50,508 bases of DNA from CBDFHJ01 sp965247635 (GTDB lineage: Bacteria > Chloroflexota > Dehalococcoidia > Lucifugimonadales > Australimonadaceae): contig CBDFHJ010000003.1 in assembly GCA_965247635.1 (NCBI GenBank), forward strand, positions 1-50,508, in the 5' to 3' direction. Positions 1 to 8,429 of this stretch are shown in pieces. The position numbers and the translations under genes are program-made. How positions within the stretch are numbered: the stretch's first letter is position 1; each line of letters starts with the position of its first letter. The notes beneath the pieces are model-generated. The model saw only the letters and a list, made by a program, of their open reading frames with translations. It was not told where the DNA came from and searched no databases.

Positions 1-235
1 TCTAATGGTGCCCTCAATGGCGAGCGGAACCGTCCATCAATCACCCTTGGCATTTTGGCGGGGTTTTCGGACCTGCGTCCCAAGAACGGTAAGCCGGTAT
101 CTCTGCGTTCTGCTCCTGGGGCTGCCGGGGAGTGTCACCTAGACAGGCCCGCGAAGCTCAAAGCATCCATCGGTCTGGATTGGTGATGATGTGGACCCAC
201 ACTGTCAGCCTGTCAAGTAGTTAGCTCCGCTGACA
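1..235. other. left-edge stretch without a recognised gene
   Basis: No open frame with a convincing start, ribosome-binding site or family motif is seen on either strand. It lies downstream of the minus-strand PIN toxin gene, so it is that gene's 3' flank. No clear terminator hairpin was found. Confidence 0.4.
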
Positions 236-643
236 TCAGGGAACCGGGTTGGCGACTCCCTCAGTTGCAGCAGCGGAGGCTAGGGACGTGTCGAGGGTAG
301 CCAGCTTAGCCTGGTGGCGTAGCGCTGTCTCAAGGTAGGCAGCATCGTACACGGTTAGGTGGTGATTCCGCGCCAGGATGAGGGTTTGCGCCTCATTGTA
401 TGCACCGTCTATCTCGAACTGGAGCTCGCCAATGCGCTCCAGGAACCGCTCAGTTCCTTGCCGTTCGATCCTCCCGCTCCGCTCGGCACTGATCAACACA
501 TTCCGAATCTCGTACCAGAAGATCCTGGGGACGATGCCGGGCTCGCCGATGAGCTGCATTGCTATAGCATCGGCGGCCACGCTTCCTTCTTCTCGGGGAA
601 AACACCAAGCTGCCGCGACGGACGCATCAATGACGATGGCCAC
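236..643 (-). CDS. PIN-domain toxin, VapC-like RNase
   Basis: A 135-residue protein with the PIN fold pattern: Asp6 in the opening strand (MAIVIDAS), Glu45 in the second helix (WYEIRN), Asp100 (TVYDAAY) and Asp118 (ATLDTS). Such residues bind the metal used to cut RNA in VapC toxins. The start is GTG and overlaps the stop of the upstream 51-residue gene by one base (TAGTG), so the two are probably translated as a coupled toxin-antitoxin pair. Length is normal for VapC. The target RNA cannot be told from the sequence. Confidence 0.85.
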   Translation of the reverse strand: MAIVIDASVAAAWCFPREEGSVAADAIAMQLIGEPGIVPRIFWYEIRNVLISAERSGRIERQGTERFLERIGELQFEIDGAYNEAQTLILARNHHLTVYDAAYLETALRHQAKLATLDTSLASAAATEGVANPVP

Positions 644-798
644 TAGTGGCGGCCCTCGCTGCGCATCCTCCTTATCTCCTCATGGGACACTCGCTGGCGC
701 TGCTCTCGCTCCGCAAGCATCTTGGTCACAACAGCTTTGCGCTTTGCTTGTTCCTGTGTGAGCGTATCCTTCAGATTCGTGTCTCTTTTGGCAGTCAT
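643..798 (-). CDS. small putative antitoxin partner of the PIN toxin
   Basis: A 51-residue, highly charged protein rich in Lys, Arg, Gln and Glu, starting MTAKRDTNLKD and ending RRMRSEGRH. It is short but sits directly upstream of the PIN toxin, with its TAG stop sharing a base with the toxin's GTG start. That is the usual antitoxin-first layout. No AbrB, MazE, RHH or Phd motif is recognisable, and the sequence looks largely helical. The role of antitoxin is inferred from position and size only. Confidence 0.6.
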   Translation of the reverse strand: MTAKRDTNLKDTLTQEQAKRKAVVTKMLAEREQRQRVSHEEIRRMRSEGRH

Positions 799-1049
799 TC
801 CCTGAGTCCTTTCGAGCGGCTTGGCAGGTAGCGACTCTTAGATGCTGTCCAGTACATTTTACACCACGGGGCCTCCCCAAGATAGCTGATACAGGGAACT
901 CGAAGGGGCTTAGCGATCAGTGGTCCCTCAAGTAAAGACAGATGCCTCTTGGAGGGCGGTCTCGACACCACCGCCGAACGTAGGGGAATTAGTAACCTTG
1001 GTGTCGTGGTCGGACACGGGCTGACTACCTCGTCACTACGCACTCCTCT
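799..1049. other. intergenic stretch, no gene seen
   Basis: About 250 bases between the DUF3800 gene and the small antitoxin gene. It should hold the promoter of the toxin-antitoxin pair and the 3' end of the transfer operon. A weak inverted repeat (GGCGGT with ACCGCC) lies near 955-975, without a T run. Confidence 0.3.
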
Positions 1050-1808
1050 TCATCTCCTTACAACCCCCTGGGGGTCCCGCCTCGACGCCTGCCTATTGAG
1101 GGCCACGTCGAGGATGGAGAAGGCTCCGTTAATTCCGTGGTCCTCCACCCTGGGGACGGGGGCCTCCTCCTGTTTCAGCAGGGCGTGGGCAACGAAGTCC
1201 GCCATCTGAAGCAGGTAGTCGTCCTTGGAGCTGCGGAAGGCCGGGCCTCCGATGACCTGCTCTATGGGGATGTTGCGGGTCTTCTCGCCGTCCTCCCAGA
1301 GGTCGTAGCGGCTGGGGACGTGGTTTCTGACCTTGAGCCGACCGTAGAGCCGGGCGATCATCTCCTCCTTACCTTCGTCGAAGATGAGGAAGGCGTGCCT
1401 ATTGGCTGAGGTGACCGAGGTGTTGATACGGTTGAGGAGGCGGTTGAGGCTGGCCTGCTCGTACCTCCTGCTCTCCGGCTTGTGAAGGCAGACGTTGATG
1501 ACCTCGATGCCTCCTATGCGACCGGCAGCATCCTCCAGGCGGCGCAGACCCTCCAGAAAGACCTTGGCTCCCTGAGCGACAGAGACCCGCTCGCTGTTCG
1601 TTCCGTTCTTGGCCAGCAGTCCCCTTCCGGCGAGCAGGTCGCAGGCGTGAAGCTCCCTGGACAGGGGGATGCCGTACCGCTCCCGCAGCTCCACACGCCA
1701 TGCGTGGATGTCTTCAAAGAGTTGGTTCCAGCTTTCGCCATCCACTCCCAGGGCGGAGCGGACGTAGTAGCGGGGTCCTTCGGACTCGTCGATGTAGTAC
1801 AGACGCAT
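1050..1808 (-). CDS. DUF3800 domain protein
   Basis: A 252-residue protein with the DUF3800 signature: an N-terminal MRLYYIDES, where the Asp and Glu are conserved, and a C-terminal DDYLLQMADFVAHAL resembling the family's second acidic motif. DUF3800 proteins are common on mobile elements and have an RNase H-like acidic core, but their biochemical role is unsettled. The ATG at 1808 is preferred over an upstream in-frame start because it has a good ribosome-binding site (GGAGAG). It follows the replication-relaxation gene by 29 bases and is probably the last gene of the transfer operon. Confidence 0.8.
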   Translation of the reverse strand: MRLYYIDESEGPRYYVRSALGVDGESWNQLFEDIHAWRVELRERYGIPLSRELHACDLLAGRGLLAKNGTNSERVSVAQGAKVFLEGLRRLEDAAGRIGGIEVINVCLHKPESRRYEQASLNRLLNRINTSVTSANRHAFLIFDEGKEEMIARLYGRLKVRNHVPSRYDLWEDGEKTRNIPIEQVIGGPAFRSSKDDYLLQMADFVAHALLKQEEAPVPRVEDHGINGAFSILDVALNRQASRRDPQGVVRR

Positions 1809-1837
1809 GTTTTTCTCTCCAGTCTGGTATTCGGTAC

Positions 1838-3487
1838 TCAGCGGTTTTGGAAGGCGCAGACCGGCTCCCAGCCCTCGGGCGTGCGCCATGCCGCTCCCAG
1901 CGGCCCCACCTGCTCCAGCAGGCTCCTGTTGGAGACCTGCAGGGGCACCCGGAGCCTGGTTCGCGCCATCTCCTCCTGGGCCACGCGCAGGAAGTGGGTC
2001 TGAGTCAGGTCGTCATCGAAGACGACCAGGACGGCGGGCTGAGCGCCGTGGTCGTCGGTGGGACGGTGGGTGGAGTAGTAGCGCAGGTAGGGGGCGATCC
2101 TGGCCGCCATGGTCACGGGGCGTACCGCCCGGCGCTCCCATTCCAGGAAGAAGGGCCACGTCACATTGGACCGGCGAATTGTGCCGTAAGCGTCGGGGTG
2201 GACCGAGTGAAGCCGCTCTCCGTAGCGAAAATACCTGGAGGCCCGCCGGGGCGGGTCGATCTGCGACAGCTCCCAGCCCAGAGCGCGTGCCTGATGAGCC
2301 AGCGCTGTGACGAAGCTATGCACCGCTTCGGTGTGCTCGATGTTCCTGAGCAGCTGGCGGCTCCTGGCGCCGGAGACGTTGCGCCACTCGGCGGGCAATC
2401 CTGGGTTGAGGAGGTCTGCGCTCCATCGCCTCTTGGCTATGCCTACAGAGGTCCTATCCCTGCGGGCCAGTAGGGAGAGCCCCTGGCCGGTGAGGGCCAG
2501 GCGTCGGCCCGAGGCAGGGACACGGGTTGCCAGGCCCAAGGCTTCCAGACGGATGAGGAGCTGGGATACCCGTGGGGCGGAGACGCCCAGCAGTCCGGCC
2601 AAGTATTTCAGGGTGATCCAGGGCCAGTCGGAGAGGGCGTCCAGCGCCCGCTTTTCCGAAGGCTTCAGCATGGCGGGGAGCAGATGGCCGGTGAGGTCCT
2701 GGACTGGCTCCTCCGGGGCGATGTCGCCGGGCAGGAACACCCGCGAGGGATCGGCCTCTGTTGGCGGAGGGCCGCCCTGCTCCAGGCGGGACAGCACGTA
2801 CTCCAGGTCGAGGGTCGCATTGATGGAAGGCTGATGCCATATGGGGTCGCCCGTGCCACAGAGAGCCGCGTCCCTCTCCAGCGCCAGGAGCGTTGGCGTT
2901 CCGGTCGACAACCTGCGGGCGTGCCTCAGCCGCACCTCGTCGGGCGCGAGGATGAGGACGGCGCTGGGGTGGGACACATCCTCCCTGAGCCTCCAGAGCC
3001 TCTTGGAGAAGCTCGTCCTGTCGGAGGTGAGCCCCTGCCTGACGACGGCGACGGTTCGCCCGTCGGTCAGGACGATAGCGGCGTCCATAGGCATGGCGCG
3101 ATACCAGCGGAACCTGATTGGGTGGGCTATGTTGGCGATGGCGGAGGCAAGGCGGTAGATGACGGCGATGGCATCCAGGCGCTCCAGCAGGATGCGCTGC
3201 CACCGGGCCGAGACGGGATAAAGTCTTAGGAGCTCGTCCACGGTCATGCCCTCGACCCGTGCCAGCCGGTGCAGCCCGGCTGCTTTGAGATAGAAACGCC
3301 TGGTAGAGGGGATGAGGTCAGTGGCGTGGGGGACGGAGGCGGCCAGGCCCTCGACCTCAAATTTCTCGACGCTCTCGTAGATCGAGCCCCGAGACCAGCC
3401 GGAGACAGCGACCATCTCCAGCCGGTCGAGAAAAGGCATGGCTGCCAGATGTCCCAGTAGCTCTTCCTGGCACTCGGTGAGCCTCAT
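1838..3487 (-). CDS. replication-relaxation family protein
   Basis: A 549-residue soluble protein. The N-terminal third looks like a winged-helix DNA-binding region (LGHLAAMPFLDRLEMVA followed by WSRGSIYESVEKF), and a second one appears around residues 285-340 (LKYLAGLLGVSAPRVSQLL). This layout fits the replication-relaxation family carried by actinobacterial and Chloroflexota plasmids and ICEs. Its ATG overlaps the stop of the coupling-ATPase frame by ATGA, so the two are probably coupled in translation. It may act in initiation or processing of the element's DNA, but no catalytic residues can be assigned. Confidence 0.6.
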   Translation of the reverse strand: MRLTECQEELLGHLAAMPFLDRLEMVAVSGWSRGSIYESVEKFEVEGLAASVPHATDLIPSTRRFYLKAAGLHRLARVEGMTVDELLRLYPVSARWQRILLERLDAIAVIYRLASAIANIAHPIRFRWYRAMPMDAAIVLTDGRTVAVVRQGLTSDRTSFSKRLWRLREDVSHPSAVLILAPDEVRLRHARRLSTGTPTLLALERDAALCGTGDPIWHQPSINATLDLEYVLSRLEQGGPPPTEADPSRVFLPGDIAPEEPVQDLTGHLLPAMLKPSEKRALDALSDWPWITLKYLAGLLGVSAPRVSQLLIRLEALGLATRVPASGRRLALTGQGLSLLARRDRTSVGIAKRRWSADLLNPGLPAEWRNVSGARSRQLLRNIEHTEAVHSFVTALAHQARALGWELSQIDPPRRASRYFRYGERLHSVHPDAYGTIRRSNVTWPFFLEWERRAVRPVTMAARIAPYLRYYSTHRPTDDHGAQPAVLVVFDDDLTQTHFLRVAQEEMARTRLRVPLQVSNRSLLEQVGPLGAAWRTPEGWEPVCAFQNR

Positions 3488-4452
3488 GTGCCCTGCTCCT
3501 CTTCAGGTGCGTCTTGCTCCTTCTTCGTCTCGGTTGCGCCAGCCGCCTTGTCCCGCTTGGTTCGCTGATTGCGCCGCTTGGAGGTCTTGTCCCGTTTCTT
3601 GGGAGCCGCGCCATTGCTGGGCGGGGTCTTATTGCCCCTCTCCAGGGCCGCAATCGCCGCCCGGTACTGCTCCGCCAGCCGCTCCGACTCGGCCTGGCCG
3701 GCGGCTATCTCCTTTACCGGGGTGGCGTAGCCGGCAGTCGCGGCTCGGATGCGGGCGGCGACTTCGGGGTCTCCCGCCTCGGGCTTCCTGACGGCCATGG
3801 AGAAGACGGGGAGCCGCTCCTTCTCCACGGTGGCCCGCACGTAGCAGTGGTGCACCGGCAGCGAGGTGATGTCATCCTCGGAGATCCGGTCCTTTCCCAG
3901 CTCCCACACCAGGGTCCTTGCGTCGTTACCCGCCACCTGGAAGACGGCCAGACAGCCCACGTTGGACATGATGGAGTCCTGCATGGTGCGGGAGAGGTCG
4001 CCCAGCTTGGCCAGGCCCTGGGTGGCGAGGATGAACGATGCCCCAAACTTCCCCAGCTCGGAGAGCATGGTCTCGTAGTCCACGCCGGGCATGGACTGCA
4101 TCTCGTCCACCACCAGGACACCCCTGCGCTGCTCCAGGGGCAGGGCTCCCTGCTCCCGTATCACCGCGTCCACCAGGTTCAGGATGGGTGCACCCACCAG
4201 GGCGGCCACGTCCCTGCCTGCCGTGCCCTGGGAGGTGGAAACCAGCAGTACGCCGCCGTCCAGGATCAGCTGACGCATGTCGATGGTGGAGCGGGACTGG
4301 CCCAGGATGGCCCGTGCCTTTTTGGATGAGGCGTAGTAGGAGAGGCGGGTCTGGACGGGGGCCAGAGCCTCTGCCTTGTACTGGCGGTGCCAGCTACTGA
4401 AGTCCCTGCTCCACCACTCAAGCAGGTAGGGGTCGCTCACCTTGGCCAGCAC
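3484..4452 (-). CDS. C-terminal part of coupling ATPase (TraM-recognition type), frameshifted from the N-terminal part
   Basis: This frame encodes the second half of a type IV coupling/transfer ATPase: a Walker B strand (RRGVLVVDEMQSM), the motif FILATQGLAKLGDL typical of the TraM-recognition domain, and a basic Lys/Arg-rich tail. Its first residues (LAKVSDPYLLEWW) continue the sense of the frame that ends at 4437. The two join if one base is restored near 4500-4503, where CC on the coding strand should be CCC, giving YTLLDGLRLLSDDKF. Whole, it would pump DNA into the transfer channel. Either it is a pseudogene or the base is a sequencing loss. Confidence 0.75.
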   Translation of the reverse strand: MLAKVSDPYLLEWWSRDFSSWHRQYKAEALAPVQTRLSYYASSKKARAILGQSRSTIDMRQLILDGGVLLVSTSQGTAGRDVAALVGAPILNLVDAVIREQGALPLEQRRGVLVVDEMQSMPGVDYETMLSELGKFGASFILATQGLAKLGDLSRTMQDSIMSNVGCLAVFQVAGNDARTLVWELGKDRISEDDITSLPVHHCYVRATVEKERLPVFSMAVRKPEAGDPEVAARIRAATAGYATPVKEIAAGQAESERLAEQYRAAIAALERGNKTPPSNGAAPKKRDKTSKRRNQRTKRDKAAGATETKKEQDAPEEEQGT

Positions 4453-5460
4453 CTTGGCCTGGAACTTGTCGTCGGAGAGGAGCCTGAGCCCGTCCAGGAG
4501 GTGTACTGCTGATCGGCGTCCACCCTCTCATTGGCCTCGTGGAGGGTCTTGACGGTCTGTTCCAGGATGGACTGCATCCTCGGTCCCCACTGGTCCCAGA
4601 GGCCCTTGGCGACCCGTACCACCGAGTCGGCGGTGCGATCTCTATCGGCAAATATTCTGGTGTCGAGCAGGTTGATGCCGGGAGCCCCCGCATCGTCGGC
4701 CAGGTCGATGAGGCGCACCCGGTCGATGAGGGACTCGGGCACCTGTCCCAGCAGCCCGCTCACCAGGTCGGCGTGGGGATCGACAACGACGATGGCGTCA
4801 GGGTCCTTGCCCTCGGCCTTCTGTTTCAGCTTGTGGGAGACGATGTGGTGCATGAGGGTGCTTTTCCCCATGCGGGTGCGGGCCACGTAGAGATGGTGGC
4901 GGTGCAGCAGATCGTCGGGGAAGCTGATCTCCCGGGGCTTGCCTGCCGTCGTGTCTCCCACCACAGCGCCGCCCCTGGTGCCCCTGGCCGAGGGGAGGAG
5001 CACCCTGGCTCCCGACCGCTCCACCAGGGGGGTCTCGTCTCTTGCGCCCGGCGGGTGCCACAGGGATGCCACCTCCCGCACCCCCAGGACGCTTCGCTTG
5101 CCGAAGAGTCCCGTGGAAGCGGGCTGCATTGATGGGGTGGGGATCACCCGCCGCACCTTGCCCACGCGAAAGCGGGCTCCTGCGGGGTTGTCGTAGTGGC
5201 GATAGGCCGCCGCAACAGGACCCAACAGCTCGTGGGGACGCTTCCCGGAATCCCCCTTGGGCAGGATGGCGGTGACCTGCAGCTCCGCGCCAAAGGCGAT
5301 GCGGGAGACCTTCTCCTTTATCAACAGCGGGTCGTGGACGCGGGAGCGAGCCCTCCTCCAGCATCTCCGCCCCAGCCTCTCCCTGGGACGCCCCGGTGGT
5401 GAGCAGGGCAAAGGCGGCCAGGGCCGCCAGGCTCAGGATGCGTTGTATAGTTCTCAGCAC
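4437..5460 (-). CDS. N-terminal part of coupling ATPase, broken frame
   Basis: This segment holds the nucleotide-binding half of the transfer ATPase: a Walker A variant (ARTRMGKST, near 4860) and a Walker B strand (AIVVVDPHADLV). The gene appears to start at a GTG at 5460, overlapping the previous TAG by one base, with a signal-like hydrophobic N-terminus (MLRTIQRILSLAALAAF). That frame is lost near 5343 and resumes as RVHDPLLIKEKVSRIAF if one C is removed. The open frame from 5411 begins with out-of-frame text before this point. At least two indels therefore separate the intact 5' and 3' parts. Confidence 0.7.
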
Positions 5461-6562
5461 TACCGCAACTCCTGTCCGACCAACTCCCGGAAGACTTCCT
5501 GGGCGTCGATGGCTTCGCCGGGGATCTCCTCGGCGGTGTAGCTCTTCTCCGAGACCACGGCCCCGGCCTCATCCTCCATGAGCTGTCTTGCCTCGATGGA
5601 GATGGAGAGGCTGTCAAGCCAAGCCATGTAGAGCTCGGTGCGGAGCTTTGCCGCCTCGTCGGGAGTCAGGTCGAAGTAGTTGTTGTCCTCCATGTGGTCC
5701 AGGGTGTCCTTGTAGGGATTGGTGGAGTCGTCCTCGTCATCATCATCATCATCATCATCATTGTCGTCCTGGTCTTCGATGAGCTGGAGGTACTGCTCCG
5801 GCTCCGAGGGGATGTCGGAGTCCTCCGGCGGGTCGGGCAATGCCTCGAATGGAGCGTCCGAGAGGATGGGGAAGGTGGTGGAGAGCACGTCTCGGTAGTG
5901 GCGCACCAGGGGATCCTGCTCCGTCACCTCGGCCGAGGTGTAGGCGGGGATGACGACCTCCACGTCCACCTCCTGGGTCACCTCCTTGCCCTCCACCCAC
6001 ACGTCCTCGCTGACGTGCTGGCTCTGGCTCTGCCCCGGCAAGGTGACGGTCTCGCTGACGGTCGTCTGGTCGGTCTGTGCGGGAAGGGTGATCTCGGTGG
6101 TGGCGTAGGTGGACGCCTCATCCTCGGCGTAGCCGGTGGCGGTGCCCGAGGCCGTCCCCGATACGTACTCCGACTTCGTAGGAGTAGGCGGTCCCCGACG
6201 CATAGCTCGAAGCCTCGGTGGAGGCGTAGCCGTAGGCGGTTCCCGATGCGTAGCCTGACGCGGTCCCGGAGGCGTAGCCCGTCGCGCTGCCGCTGGCGTC
6301 CCGCTGGCGTAGCCCGATGCGGTGCCGCTGGCATACCCAGAAGCCGTCTCCTGGGGCACCCATATATTGAACTCAGCCAGCCCAGGATGATGTTTGCCCA
6401 GTGACTGACGGCGGTGGTGAAGCCCCCGACGAGGGTGGAAACCCATGAACCGACCGTGGTCCAGACGGTGACGCCGACGATACTGGAGACCCACGAACCC
6501 ACCGCCGTGGAGAGCCATGAGCCCACCGTGGTCCAGACGGTGGCTCCGACGATGGCCGAGAG
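5460..6562 (-). pseudogene. disrupted repetitive and acidic tail of the PrgI-like protein
   Basis: Downstream of the TAG at the end of the PrgI-like gene the same frame continues sensibly (LSAIVGATVWTTVGSWLS), so this is its broken 3' part. The sense jumps frame near 6356 (one G lost), 6294 (one G lost) and 6174 (one base gained). Pieced together it gives W/VG repeats, then ASGYASGT repeats, a Val/Thr/Glu-rich stretch, an Asp run coded by eight CAT units on the plus strand (5738-5761), and a soluble C-terminus ending FRELVGQELR. It may be an extracellular stalk or adhesin part of the transfer machine. Confidence 0.6.
5738..5761. repeat. CAT trinucleotide microsatellite, 8 units
   Basis: Eight CAT units on the plus strand encode an aspartate run on the minus strand inside the disrupted tail. 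Changes in unit number would lengthen or shorten the Asp run without breaking the frame. Confidence 0.85.
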
Positions 6563-8086
6563 CTAGGTTCCCACGGTGGTGGAAAGCACCGCGCCGAGGA
6601 TGGTCCACACCTCGGCGTTCACGACGGCCGATAGCCACTTGCCCACGGTGCCCGAAAGCACCGCGCCGAGCACGGTCCACACCTCGGCGCTGACCAGGGC
6701 TGATAGCCACTTGCCCACGGTGGCGGATATCCACCCGCCCACGGTGTGGGTGACGGCCCCCCAGGCCGCGCTCAGGGTTGCCGAGAGGGTGCGGACCACG
6801 GGTGAGAACCAGGCGCTCAGAGTGGCCGAAACCGTATGGACCACCGGGCCGAACCAGGCGCTCAGGGTCGAGCTCACCGTGTGATAGAAGCCCGCAAAGT
6901 GGCCTATGACGGGTATCCGTTCGATGAGGGACTGCTCCTCGTTGTGGGTGAGGTCCACCCTGCCCGGCAGGGGGATCACACGGGTCGACGTGATGTCCAC
7001 TCGAAGGGATACCTGGTGGACGCGGTCCTCCTGGGGAAGGGAGAAGTTGAAGGGCATGTCGCCGTCCCGGGCGAAGGCCAGGCCGGTGGTAGAACCGGCT
7101 GCCGAGGCCGCCAGGTAGACCTCGCCGGTCACATCGGCGACGTCGGCATCCAGGAGCAGTTTCCGGTTCACCGCTGCGGCGGGGTCCGCCGGGTCGGTGA
7201 GGACAGTGGCTTCGACGACCTCCTCCACCCGGCTGTTGCAGGCGCTGGAGAGGCGGCCCGTGACGTTGCCCAGCCGCCAACCCACCTCGGTCATGGAGAG
7301 GCCGCAGTCGGCGGTCTCCAGCCCTGGCAGGGGGTAGGGAATGCTGTTCTGGTCCAGCACTCGGATGCCGCCGTTGCCCAGGGCGTCCCGCCAGGAGATG
7401 ACGATGGCCTTGTGGTTTGCCGTGAGGGGGATGGTGTATTCGCGGGGATCTCCCCGGTAGAGGACCCCCTGGGTGTAGAAGGGCCGGTAGCGGTCGTGGG
7501 TCTCGGTGGTGACCTGCACCTCCAGGGACGTTGCCGCACGAAGGGTCAGCTCGGCCTCGTTGCCCCGCACCCGCCACGCCTCGATGAAGAGCCGTTGGGG
7601 GTCGGGGCCGCTCGCCGGTCCAGCGGCAAGGGCCGCAGACGGCGCGATGGAGGTCAGGAGGACCATCACGGCCAGGAGGAGGCTCAGGCACTTGAAGGGG
7701 AGTCCCTTCAGCCGGAACCTCCACAGTCTGCGCCGTCCTTTCTTCTTTTGAGATTTGGACTTGGGCGGCGTTGCTACCGGAGGGTTGAGCAGCGCGGTGA
7801 CCTCTCCCTCGTACCGTTTGGGCGAAAGGGCGAAGCGGAGCAGGTCCAAGATCACTATGGGCAGCCCCCTCCCTCCGGGGCGCACGGCCACCATAGCCAG
7901 CCCCAGAAGGCCGACGGCGATGGCGGCGCCCAGACGGAAGGCGCCGTCGGGGAGGAAGGCGGCCTGCTTCCATAGCCCGTAGGCCAACCCGACGACCGCG
8001 GCGATGGCCACGATCTGGGGGAAGGTCAGGCCCAGCAGGACCTTGTCCTCCGTTTGCAAGTGAGTGGGTACTTCGTGTTCACGCAA
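6563..8086 (-). CDS. PrgI-like membrane protein fused to a large repetitive extracellular region, 3'-truncated by TAG
   Basis: The first 100 residues fit the PrgI family of Gram-positive-type conjugation systems: VPTHLQTEDKVLLGLTF followed by two membrane helices. A further hydrophobic segment (LSLLLAVMVLLTSIAPSAALA, residues about 130-152) leads into a beta-rich domain and then W-containing repeats. Most PrgI proteins are about 100 residues, so this long fusion is unusual. The start is TTG at 8086, nine bases after AGGAGG. The stop at 6563 is a TAG where the repeat pattern VGKWLSA predicts Trp, so the original gene was longer. Confidence 0.65.
   Translation of the reverse strand: MREHEVPTHLQTEDKVLLGLTFPQIVAIAAVVGLAYGLWKQAAFLPDGAFRLGAAIAVGLLGLAMVAVRPGGRGLPIVILDLLRFALSPKRYEGEVTALLNPPVATPPKSKSQKKKGRRRLWRFRLKGLPFKCLSLLLAVMVLLTSIAPSAALAAGPASGPDPQRLFIEAWRVRGNEAELTLRAATSLEVQVTTETHDRYRPFYTQGVLYRGDPREYTIPLTANHKAIVISWRDALGNGGIRVLDQNSIPYPLPGLETADCGLSMTEVGWRLGNVTGRLSSACNSRVEEVVEATVLTDPADPAAAVNRKLLLDADVADVTGEVYLAASAAGSTTGLAFARDGDMPFNFSLPQEDRVHQVSLRVDITSTRVIPLPGRVDLTHNEEQSLIERIPVIGHFAGFYHTVSSTLSAWFGPVVHTVSATLSAWFSPVVRTLSATLSAAWGAVTHTVGGWISATVGKWLSALVSAEVWTVLGAVLSGTVGKWLSAVVNAEVWTILGAVLSTTVGT
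6583..6726. repeat. two tandem 72-bp units in the PrgI-like gene tail
   Basis: Two adjacent copies of a 72-bp unit begin at 6583 and 6655, each opening with AAAGCACCGCGCCGAG on the plus strand. They encode a 24-residue repeat with the core VGKWLSA and SAEVWTVLGAVL / NAEVWTILGAVL. More diverged copies extend on both sides. Confidence 0.8.
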
Positions 8087-8099
8087 GGGCGTACACCTC

Positions 8100-8387
8100 C
8101 TAAGACGAGTTGCCGGACGGGTTGCTCGGGTTGGGCAATTCGGGGGTCACGGGACTACCGATGGCGGCGTTGATGATGAGGTTCATCACCCCATAGGCCA
8201 GCAGCGCCAGCACCACCCCGGCCAGGGCCGTGAACATGGCGCTCTTGCCCCGCTCCATCTGGTGGCGCGCGCCGGAGGCGGAGAGGTACAGGAAGGACCC
8301 GTAGATGAAGAACCCTGTGCCCACCACGCCGACCATGGCCAGTAGAATCCCCACGATGTTGGATACGGTCTGAATCAGATCGCTCAT
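8100..8387 (-). CDS. TrbC/VirB2-like pilin subunit
   Basis: A 95-residue protein with two hydrophobic helices (IVGILLAMVGVVGTGFFIYG and FTALAGVVLALLAYGVMNL) separated by a short charged loop, and a Ser/Pro/Asn-rich tail. Size, topology and position between the TrbL-like and PrgI-like genes fit a type IV secretion pilin. The ATG has a strong AGGAGG site. No clear cleaved leader is seen. In the operon it would supply the pore or pilus subunit. Confidence 0.7.
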   Translation of the reverse strand: MSDLIQTVSNIVGILLAMVGVVGTGFFIYGSFLYLSASGARHQMERGKSAMFTALAGVVLALLAYGVMNLIINAAIGSPVTPELPNPSNPSGNSS

Positions 8388-8429
8388 GCGAATACCTCCT
8401 TCTGATTGCTTGTTATTTGAGTTGTCGAG

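Noticed and set aside
5738..5761. CAT run as a phase-variation switch
   Set aside because: Units are three bases, so changes keep the frame. It can alter length but not switch the gene on or off.
6836..7975. Long plus-strand open frame opposite the PrgI-like gene
   Set aside because: It is rich in Gly, Arg and Val, has no family motif, and is the shadow of the minus-strand gene with membrane helices and signal-like segments.
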